Below, piece by piece: positions 1-5,118 of a stretch of 5,118 nt of DNA. Source of the DNA: Candidatus Aminicenantota bacterium (lineage in GTDB: Bacteria; Acidobacteriota; Aminicenantia; Aminicenantales; Aminicenantaceae); the NCBI GenBank assembly GCA_030620655.1, contig JAUXEH010000240.1, positions 1 to 5,118 of the forward strand, written 5' to 3'. Numbering within the stretch: position 1 is the first letter of the stretch; every line of letters begins with the position of its first letter. Under the pieces are notes generated by a model. The model was not told the origin of the DNA and did not search any database. It was given only the letters and a program-made list of their open reading frames with translations. A program made the translations under genes and the position numbers.

Positions 1-52
1 AAGCTGCCGACTAAGTGCTCTGGTTTTTTTGATTTGCATGAGTCGGCAGCTT
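1..52. repeat. Hairpin repeat, copy 1 (left edge)
   Basis: A perfect 12-bp inverted repeat pairs bases 1-12 with 41-52 around a 28-nt AT-rich loop that contains a T7 run (24-30). Bases 53-55 (TTA) continue the sequence that forms the outer stem of copy 2, so the left arm probably begins outside the window. Eleven stem bases (1-11) are identical to 195-205 of copy 2. The GC-rich stem followed by TTTT could act as a terminator for an unseen upstream gene. However, the long loop and the second copy at 192-249 fit a dispersed repeat better. Confidence 0.8.
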
Positions 53-55
53 TTA

Positions 56-83
56 TGAATAATCCAGGCGCCTGAGTTATTCA
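56..83. repeat. Head-to-head 13-nt terminal repeats
   Basis: TGAATAATCCAGG (56-68) is followed, after two bases, by an inverted copy of the same motif (CCTGAGTTATTCA, 71-83). The two match at 11 of 13 positions and form a near-palindrome. A third copy, TGAATAATTCAGG, lies at 250-262 and matches the inverted copy at 12 of 13. The arrangement looks like the right end of one element abutting the left end of another. Confidence 0.75.
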
Positions 84-182
84 CGGGTTGAGGTTAGGGC
101 AGATGCCAGGCATGTTGGGTGAAGCTGTGGTTTACCACCGCGAGACCCGACATAACGAGGCAGATGCCGTGAGATCAGCCCG
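84..182. repeat. Long imperfect hairpin
   Basis: One irregular stem-loop spans the segment. Bases 84-91 pair with 175-182 (one G-U), 98-107 pair with 159-168, 112-120 pair with 145-153 (one G-U), and GTGG (127-130) pairs with CCAC (135-138) around a TTTA loop. The 98-107 and 159-168 arms are both GGCAGATGCC, so their central GA dinucleotides face each other as a tandem G-A mismatch. The fold could be the body of a mobile element or a structured RNA. No known RNA family was recognised, and no integron attC core sites are present at its ends. Confidence 0.6.
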
Positions 183-191
183 CCCGGAGGG

Positions 192-249
192 TAAAAGCTG
201 CCGACATTAAAAAAAAGGATTAATGAATTGGATGTGTCGGCAGCTTTTA
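192..249. repeat. Hairpin repeat, copy 2
   Basis: A perfect 15-bp inverted repeat pairs bases 192-206 with 235-249 around a 28-nt loop that contains an A8 run (209-216). The stem shares the core AAGCTGCCGAC with copy 1 at the left edge. The loop has the same length in both copies but mostly different sequence, except near its 3' end, where GATTTGCATG in copy 1 and GAATTGGATG in copy 2 share 8 of 10 bases. The innermost pair is T-A in copy 1 and A-T in copy 2. A stem ending in TTTT could also terminate transcription, but the next gene's promoter lies just downstream. Confidence 0.8.
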
Positions 250-263
250 TGAATAATTCAGGT

Positions 264-291
264 TTGAATATGGGGCGGTATTTCATATAAT
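264..291 (+). promoter_or_regulatory. Sigma70-type promoter of the tldD-tldE operon
   Basis: TTGAAT (264-269) matches four of six -35 consensus bases. A perfect TATAAT -10 box (286-291) follows after a 16-bp spacer. Transcription would start near 298, giving a leader of about 20 bases before the tldD start codon. The -35 box begins two bases after the end of the repeat at 262. It is the only convincing promoter seen ahead of the three genes. Confidence 0.6.
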
Positions 292-306
292 GAACAAAAA
301 TCATAA

Positions 307-313
307 GAGAGGT
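307..313 (+). promoter_or_regulatory. Ribosome binding site for the tldD homologue
   Basis: GAGAGGT is a purine-rich Shine-Dalgarno sequence ending 5 bases before the ATG at 319. It supports that start, which is also the one that preserves the complete twin-arginine signal peptide. Confidence 0.6.
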
Positions 314-318
314 CACGT

Positions 319-1854
319 ATGAATATCAGCAAGTATGTTGTGAAGGATATTCCCCGACGCAAGTTCCTCACCTTGAGCCTCAAGGGAGGCGTGGCCCTGG
401 CGGCGACGCCCTCTCTCATCATGCAGCTTCTTTCCTGCCAAGGGGCGGAAAAGGCGGCGGTCAGGACGGCCATCGATCCGGGGCTCATCAACGCCACGCT
501 TCGCAAGGCACTGGAAAAGGGAGGAGATTTCGCAGATGTGTACTTCGAGAACCGGATCTCCCGCCGCATCCTGATGGAAGAATCCAGGTTCAAGAGCGCG
601 GTCTTCGGGATCAGCCAGGGGGCCGGTGTTCGGGTCATCTCCGGAGACAAGACCGGGTATGCCTATACGGATGAGATCACTCCGGAAAAACTTGCGCAGG
701 CCGCAGAGGTCGCTTCCTATGTGGCACGACACACCGAGAGAACGGAACCTGTCGATGTGAAGGCCCAGGATCGGCCCTCCTTTATCACGGTGCGCCTGCC
801 CCTGGACGAAGCGGCCGATGCCCAAAGACTTGAGGTCATGCAGCGGGCCAACCAGGCTGCGCTGGATTATGATCCCAGGATCAAAATGGCCTCCATCAGC
901 TATTATGATGAGATCCGGGGACGCACCCTCGCCAACAGCGAGGGCGTCCTGCTCAGCGATGCGCTGCCGCATATGTTTTTCATCGTCCAGACCCTGGGAG
1001 AAGGCAACAACACCCGGCACATGGGGAGGGAACGCCTGAGTAAACACATGGGATTCGAGATGTTCGAGCAGTTCCCGCCCGAAGAGGTGGCACGGACCTG
1101 CGCCCGGGAATCCATCGCCATGCTGGAAGCCAAGGACTGTCCTGCCGGAAAGATGGACGTGGTCATGCAGAACGGTTGGGGCGGAGTCCTGGTCCATGAA
1201 GCGGTGGGACACCCGCTCGAAGCCGACAACATCGCCCGGCAGATCGGTGTGTTCACGGGCAAACTGGGACAGAAAGTGGCCAGTGATGTGTTCACCATGG
1301 TGGACGACGGCAGTCTTCCCAACATGCGGGGCACCACCAATTTCGATGACGAGGGCACGCAGATGAAACGAAACGTGCTCATCGACAAGGGTGTCCTGGT
1401 CAAATACATGACGGACATCCTCTCAGCCAAGCAGATCAACATGGAACGCACCGGGAACGGCCGGCGCGAGACCTTCCGCCACATCCCCATACCCCGGATG
1501 ACCAACACCTTCATCGACCGGGGCGCGGACAAACCCGAGGATATCCTGGCTTCCACCGAAAACGGTATCTATGTGCAGAGCTTGAGCGGAGGGAGTGTCA
1601 ATCCCACCACCGGCGTTTTCAACTTCACCTGCCGCGAGGCTTATCTGATCGAAAAGGGCAGGAAGACTACGCCGGTCAAAGGCGCCACGTTGATCGGCAA
1701 CTGTCTGGACATCATCGCTAACATCGATGCCGTAGGGGACGACCTGGCCTTCGGACCGGGCATCTGCGGCAAGGGGCAGTCCTGTGAAGTCTCGGCCGGA
1801 CAGCCGACCGTGCGTATCCGGGGAATCAATGTGGGCGGAAGCCGGAGGAGATAA
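319..1854 (+). CDS. tldD: TldD-type metallopeptidase with Tat/lipoprotein signal
   Basis: This 511-residue protein belongs to the TldD/PmbA family (peptidase family U62). TldD is the zinc-bearing subunit of the TldD-TldE protease, which cleaves unstructured peptides and in E. coli processes microcin B17 and the CcdA antitoxin. The N-terminal family domain covers about residues 55-150, a middle domain about 155-265, and the catalytic C-terminal domain about 270-508. HEAVGH at 293-298 is the HExxxH motif, and C483 in GICGKG corresponds to the third metal ligand, so the enzyme should be active. Unusually, residues 1-40 form a twin-arginine signal: PRRKFLTLSLKGG, a hydrophobic stretch, then LLSC with Cys40 as a possible lipidation site. 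This suggests Tat export and membrane anchoring, whereas E. coli TldD is cytoplasmic. The signal accounts for the length above the usual ~480 residues. A second cysteine, C489, is nearby. It is translated just ahead of its tldE partner, with a 6-base gap. Confidence 0.93.
   Translation: MNISKYVVKDIPRRKFLTLSLKGGVALAATPSLIMQLLSCQGAEKAAVRTAIDPGLINATLRKALEKGGDFADVYFENRISRRILMEESRFKSAVFGISQGAGVRVISGDKTGYAYTDEITPEKLAQAAEVASYVARHTERTEPVDVKAQDRPSFITVRLPLDEAADAQRLEVMQRANQAALDYDPRIKMASISYYDEIRGRTLANSEGVLLSDALPHMFFIVQTLGEGNNTRHMGRERLSKHMGFEMFEQFPPEEVARTCARESIAMLEAKDCPAGKMDVVMQNGWGGVLVHEAVGHPLEADNIARQIGVFTGKLGQKVASDVFTMVDDGSLPNMRGTTNFDDEGTQMKRNVLIDKGVLVKYMTDILSAKQINMERTGNGRRETFRHIPIPRMTNTFIDRGADKPEDILASTENGIYVQSLSGGSVNPTTGVFNFTCREAYLIEKGRKTTPVKGATLIGNCLDIIANIDAVGDDLAFGPGICGKGQSCEVSAGQPTVRIRGINVGGSRRR
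1844..1850 (+). promoter_or_regulatory. Ribosome binding site for tldE, inside the end of tldD
   Basis: GGAGGAG lies within the last codons of the tldD gene and 10 bases before the ATG at 1861. Its placement suggests translational coupling of the two subunits. Confidence 0.6.
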
Positions 1855-1860
1855 ACGACC

Positions 1861-3198
1861 ATGGAAGACCATAAAGATTTAGCCGAACGACTGGTGAAAA
1901 GATGCCTCAGCAAAGGTGCGCATGCAGCCGAGGTCTATCTCGAATGGGGCCGGAATCTAAGCATCGAGGTGCGCAACGGTGAGGTGGAAACCGTGGAGGA
2001 AGCCGCCTCCCACGGGGCGGGGTTCCGCGTTTTCGTCAAGGGGAGCATGGCCTTTGCCCACTGCAACGACCTATCGGATTCTTCTCTCGACGACGCCATA
2101 CAGCGTGCCGTCCAATTCGCCGCCCATACGACGGCGGATGAGAACAACGTGCTTCCGGATGACCCGGGGATCACAGAGGTCGGAGAACTTTTCGACCCAG
2201 ACCTATCGCGTGTCTCCATGGACGAGAAGATCGCGCTTGCGAAAAAGGCGGAAGAGCTGGCCATGAAAGACCGGCGCATCACCAAAAGCGCCGGAGCCGG
2301 ATTCTCGGAAGGGGAGGGGGAGATCTTCCTGGCCAACTCCAACGGCCTTTCCAAGAGCTACCGGGAGACCGGCTGTTCCTTTGGCGTCTCGGTCGTGGCG
2401 GAAAAAGGCGACCAGAAATCTTCCGGAAGCGAGTACTGCTCCCGCCGGTTCTACGCTGACCTCAAGCCGGTCGAGGAGGTGGCGGCCAAGGCCGCCGAGG
2501 ATGCCTATTCCATGCTGGATCCCAGAATGGTCAAGACTCAGCAGACGGCCGTGATCTTCGACCCGGATGCGGCCCGCGCCGTGTTGGGCGGGATCTTGGC
2601 CGCAGTCAACGGGGAGAGGGTCCTTCAGGGGGCCAGCTTTCTCAGAGACCGGATGGGACAGAGGATGGGTTCCGAGCTCATCACGATCGTCGATGACGGG
2701 ACGCGGCCCAAAGGCCTGGCCAGTTCTCCCTTCGACGGGGAGGGAGTGCCCACACAGAAGCGGACCATCGTGGACAGGGGGGTGCTCAAGGGCTTCATGT
2801 ACAACACCATCGTGGCCAAGCGGGCGGGAGTCAAGAGCACTGGCAACGCCAGCCGCAGGGGCTTTCGCAGCCTGCCCGGGATCGGCGCCCACAGCTTCTA
2901 CTTGGCTGCCGGAGACGCGGATCCGAAGGAGATCATAGCGTCCACCAAAAAAGGCCTCCTGCTCAAAGGGGTCACCGGATACGGCATCAACCCCGTAAAC
3001 GGCAACTTCAGCGGGGGGGCCTCGGGATTCTGGATCGAGAACGGCCGGATCACCTTCCCGGTCAAAGGCCTCACGATTGCCGGGGCCGCGGATGCGATGC
3101 TGAACGCCATAGACCTGTTGGGCAGCGACCTCGACCTCGACCGCAGCATGACCGCGCCCACGTTCCGGATAAAGGAGATGCTGATCGGTGGGGAATGA
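1861..3198 (+). CDS. tldE: TldE/PmbA-type partner subunit
   Basis: This 445-residue protein is close to the length of E. coli PmbA/TldE (about 450). In the family, TldE pairs with TldD, lacks the HExxxH zinc motif itself and is needed for the protease to work. That motif is also absent here: the equivalent region (about 232-260) carries no His-Glu pair. Family features include the N-terminal domain (about 10-90, with the GAEVYLE-like AHAAEVYLEW start and RNGEVETVEEA), the C-terminal core (about 228-440) with VDDGTRP and DGEGVPTQKR, and the terminal SMTAPTFRIKEMLIGGE. The N-terminus is hydrophilic (MEDHKDLAERL), with no signal peptide, unlike the TldD encoded upstream. The ATG at 1861 has a strong Shine-Dalgarno sequence and sits 6 bases after the tldD stop, so the two genes form an operon. 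A G7 run lies at 3013-3019. Confidence 0.93.
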   Translation: MEDHKDLAERLVKRCLSKGAHAAEVYLEWGRNLSIEVRNGEVETVEEAASHGAGFRVFVKGSMAFAHCNDLSDSSLDDAIQRAVQFAAHTTADENNVLPDDPGITEVGELFDPDLSRVSMDEKIALAKKAEELAMKDRRITKSAGAGFSEGEGEIFLANSNGLSKSYRETGCSFGVSVVAEKGDQKSSGSEYCSRRFYADLKPVEEVAAKAAEDAYSMLDPRMVKTQQTAVIFDPDAARAVLGGILAAVNGERVLQGASFLRDRMGQRMGSELITIVDDGTRPKGLASSPFDGEGVPTQKRTIVDRGVLKGFMYNTIVAKRAGVKSTGNASRRGFRSLPGIGAHSFYLAAGDADPKEIIASTKKGLLLKGVTGYGINPVNGNFSGGASGFWIENGRITFPVKGLTIAGAADAMLNAIDLLGSDLDLDRSMTAPTFRIKEMLIGGE

Positions 3199-3256
3199 TC
3201 CTGGTGAGAAATGTGCGGTGAGGCGTTATCTATTCGGGATCATGTCCGGTCCTACA

Positions 3257-3263
3257 GGGGGAG
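3257..3263 (+). promoter_or_regulatory. Ribosome binding site deciding the start of the DUF5107 gene
   Basis: GGGGGAG lies 4 bases before the ATG at 3268. This favours that start over an in-frame ATG at 3211, which has only a weak GGTGAG upstream and would put a charged stretch ahead of the signal peptide. The 69-base gap after tldE (3199-3267) shows no clear terminator or promoter, so read-through from the operon is likely. Confidence 0.5.
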
Positions 3264-3267
3264 AAAA

Positions 3268-5118
3268 ATGAAAACGGCGGCATTGACTTCGCTGGGGGGG
3301 ATCTTGGTGATGGTGTTTCTGAACGGGGCCTGCACCCCACGGTCCCAGGCGACTATCCAAGAGGCCCGGGAGACCATCAAGACCTATCCCTTCGGCGAGC
3401 CCGACCCCGTGCCCATCTTGACCCGCTCCAACGATCTCTGGGGCCGCGCCGCCCGCCTGTACCCGTATTCTTTCATAGACGAGTTCAGCCGCGAAGGCGA
3501 GGACCGGGAGTGGACCGTGGTGCGGTTGGAGAACCCCTATATCACGGTAGCGGTGCTTCCTGAGCTGGGCGGAAGTATCTGGGGGGCGTCTGAGAAGTCA
3601 ACGGGCCTCGAGTTCATCTATACCAATAAGGTCTTGAAATTCCGCGAGATCGCCCTGCGCGGCCCCTGGACTTCGGGCGGCATCGAGTTCAACTTCGGGA
3701 TCGTAGGGCACACGCCCTCCGGGGCCCACCCGGTGGACTATATGGTTCGCAGCAATCCCGACGGCAGCGTCTCGTGTGTTGTCGGCAACCTGGACCTTCC
3801 GTCCCGGACACGCTGGAGTGTGGAGGTGACGGTGCCGACGGACAAAGCCTATTTCGAGACAAGGTCCTTCTGGTACAATCCCTCGTCGTTTCATCAATCC
3901 TATTATGTGTGGATGAACGGGGCGATCCGGGTGAGCGAGGATCTGCAGTACATCTTTCCCGGGACCTCCCAGATCGGACACAACTTCAACGTTCCGCTCA
4001 GGCCCTGGCCGGAGGATGAGCAGGGCCGGGATCTGTCCTGGTATCGCAACAACGCTTTCGGATCGTACAAAAGTTATTTTACCATCGGGGAATACGCGGA
4101 TTTTTTCGGCGGGTACTGGCATGACGCTGGTTTCGGTTTCGGACACTGGGCGCGATACGATGATGTGCCCGGACAGAAGATCTGGATATGGGGCCTTTCC
4201 CGACAGGGAATGATCTGGGAGGAACTGCTCACGGACAGCGACGGGCAATACAGCGAACCCCAGGCCGGGCGCTTATTCAATCAGGAAGACCATGGATTTT
4301 TCCCGCCCGGGAGCGGCGACCGCTGGAGGGAACTGTGGTTCCCGTACAAGGACATCGGCCCCATGGTCGCGGCCTTCCCCCGGGCCGTCTTGAGCCTGGA
4401 AAAGGAAGGACAGCAGATCAAGCTGGGTGTCTGCCCGCTCCAAGCGCTTGACGACGACCTGGTCATCAGCAGAGAGGGCAGGGAGATCTATCGGGAGCAC
4501 CTGGATGTGAGGCCCATGGAGACCGTCATCCGGGACATCGATCCCGGGGACCGTACGGGGTGGCTGCAGGTCCGAATCGGAGACAAGCTCGTTTACACAG
4601 ACGATCCCTCGGCTGCGATTCTGCAGCGCCCCATACGTTTCCAGGACTATGCGGAGGACTCGATCGAGGGGCGTTTCCGCGCCGCCGAGCGGATGATGCA
4701 GGAGCGCGACACCGTCCAGGCCCTGCCCAAGTACCTCGAAATCCTGGAGATCGAGACGCTCCACACCAAGGCACTGTGCCGGGTGGCGGAACTGTACACA
4801 CGCAGAGGAGAATATGACCGGGCCCTGCCGTTTGCGGAGCGGGCGTTGGGCAATGCCATGTACGATCCGGACGCCAATTTCGTCTATGGGGTCATCGCCC
4901 GTAGGATGGGCCGGCTGGTGGATGCCAAGGAGACCTTCGGATGGGCGGCACGTTCGCTCCAATACCGCAGCGCCGCCTACACCCGGATGGCCGAGATCTA
5001 TCTTTTGGAAAGGGACTATGTCTCCGCTTTGGAATACGGGAAACGGGCCGTGGAATATGACACTCACAACCTCGATGCCCTTCAGATCCAGGCCATAGCC
5101 CTGCACAGATCAGGGACC
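3268..5118 (+). CDS. Secreted DUF5107 protein with TPR repeats (3' end missing)
   Basis: The first 617 residues are present and the frame is still open at the right edge. Residues 1-22 look like a signal peptide (MKTAALTSLGG, a hydrophobic core, then LNGAC). Cys22 may be lipidated, but Asn at -3 makes the lipobox atypical. The DUF5107 domain spans about residues 60-380. Its hallmark is GPWTSGGIEFNFGIVGHTPS (132-151), with aromatic- and Gly-rich segments such as FGGYWHDAGFGFGHW and a late HGFFPPGSGDRWRELWFPY. From about 465, helical TPR-like repeats of about 34 residues follow: roughly 466-498, 499-532, 533-566 and 567-600, with a further one starting at 601. DUF5107 proteins are often about 1000 residues or more, so perhaps half is missing. 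The domain resembles sugar-binding beta-sandwich (mutarotase-like) folds, and a carbohydrate role is plausible but unproven. It probably acts outside the cytoplasm. A G7 run lies in the signal peptide codons (3294-3300). Confidence 0.88.
   Translation, partial: MKTAALTSLGGILVMVFLNGACTPRSQATIQEARETIKTYPFGEPDPVPILTRSNDLWGRAARLYPYSFIDEFSREGEDREWTVVRLENPYITVAVLPELGGSIWGASEKSTGLEFIYTNKVLKFREIALRGPWTSGGIEFNFGIVGHTPSGAHPVDYMVRSNPDGSVSCVVGNLDLPSRTRWSVEVTVPTDKAYFETRSFWYNPSSFHQSYYVWMNGAIRVSEDLQYIFPGTSQIGHNFNVPLRPWPEDEQGRDLSWYRNNAFGSYKSYFTIGEYADFFGGYWHDAGFGFGHWARYDDVPGQKIWIWGLSRQGMIWEELLTDSDGQYSEPQAGRLFNQEDHGFFPPGSGDRWRELWFPYKDIGPMVAAFPRAVLSLEKEGQQIKLGVCPLQALDDDLVISREGREIYREHLDVRPMETVIRDIDPGDRTGWLQVRIGDKLVYTDDPSAAILQRPIRFQDYAEDSIEGRFRAAERMMQERDTVQALPKYLEILEIETLHTKALCRVAELYTRRGEYDRALPFAERALGNAMYDPDANFVYGVIARRMGRLVDAKETFGWAARSLQYRSAAYTRMAEIYLLERDYVSALEYGKRAVEYDTHNLDALQIQAIALHRSGT

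Larger units (their letters stand above)
71..262. mobile_element. Candidate MITE-like element (192 bp)
   Basis: The segment is bounded by 13-nt inverted repeats, CCTGAGTTATTCA (71-83) and TGAATAATTCAGG (250-262), matching at 12 of 13 positions. The interior is non-coding and almost entirely base-paired: a long irregular hairpin (84-182) and a 15-bp stem hairpin (192-249). The last 28 bases (235-262) match 41-68 at 26 of 28 positions, so the same right end occurs twice in the window. No target-site duplication is visible: bases 66-70 and 263-267 differ. The missing duplication and the lack of a known parent transposon keep confidence moderate. A reverse-strand open frame across 77-316 is only a by-product of this repeat. 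An alternative reading is a REP/BIME-type intergenic palindrome cluster. Confidence 0.45.

Noticed and set aside
84..182. Integron attC site
   Set aside because: Size and hairpin shape are suggestive, but GTTAGGG and ACATAAC do not fit the GTTRRRY/RYYYAAC core sites, and no cassette or integrase is seen.
1..262. CRISPR array
   Set aside because: Only two hairpin copies occur, about 194 bases apart, without regular spacers or cas genes.
77..316. Reverse-strand 79-codon open frame upstream of tldD
   Set aside because: It lies almost wholly within the palindromic repeat, runs against the promoter and has no recognisable domain.
313..1212. Long reverse-strand open frame (299 codons) over the tldD homologue
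   Set aside because: It is a shadow of a GC-rich gene whose + strand product is an unmistakable TldD.
2203..2892. Reverse-strand open frame over tldE
   Set aside because: It has low-complexity, shadow-like composition, while the + strand encodes a full-length TldE.
3199..3267. Small peptide gene or RiPP precursor next to tldD-tldE
   Set aside because: The only open frame, from ATG 3211, runs in frame into the DUF5107 gene and resembles an alternative start, not a separate precursor peptide.
4273..5106. Reverse-strand open frame (277 codons) over the DUF5107-TPR gene
   Set aside because: The + strand reads through as DUF5107 followed by TPR repeats without a stop, so the antisense frame is a codon-bias artefact.

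Overview
The window carries a three-gene cluster on the + strand, preceded by about 260 bases of dense, gene-free palindromic DNA. The coding regions are GC-rich with G/C-ending codons. The tldD and tldE homologues, an exported DUF5107-TPR protein and AT-rich palindromic intergenic repeats suggest a free-living Gram-negative anaerobe. Desulfobacterota, or an Acidobacteriota/Aminicenantes-type lineage, would fit, but no marker gene fixes the taxon, so this is a loose inference.

Layout. Bases 1-262 hold two matching hairpins (1-52 and 192-249), each followed by the same 13-nt tail (56-68 and 250-262). An inverted copy of that tail (71-83) and a long irregular hairpin (84-182) lie between them. 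Together, 71-262 looks like a small non-autonomous mobile element (MITE-like) with terminal inverted repeats, sitting beside the right end of a second copy that enters from the left edge. A good sigma70-type promoter (264-291) follows directly, then a ribosome binding site and the first gene.

Genes. 319-1854 encodes a TldD-type metallopeptidase with intact HExxxH and C-terminal Cys ligands, but with an N-terminal twin-arginine signal ending in a lipobox. 1861-3198 encodes its TldE/PmbA partner, of normal length, without the metal motif and without a signal peptide; it starts 6 bases after the tldD stop. 3268-5118 encodes the first 617 residues of a secreted DUF5107 protein with C-terminal TPR repeats; it runs off the right edge.

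How they may work together. TldD and TldE form a heteromeric protease that degrades unstructured peptides and, in Escherichia coli, matures microcin B17. Here TldD appears to be exported by the Tat system, and the downstream DUF5107 protein also has a signal peptide. The cluster may therefore be an envelope or periplasmic module rather than the usual cytoplasmic one. TldE would then have to be co-exported with TldD, or the two would not meet. This is an inference from signal sequences and gene order.
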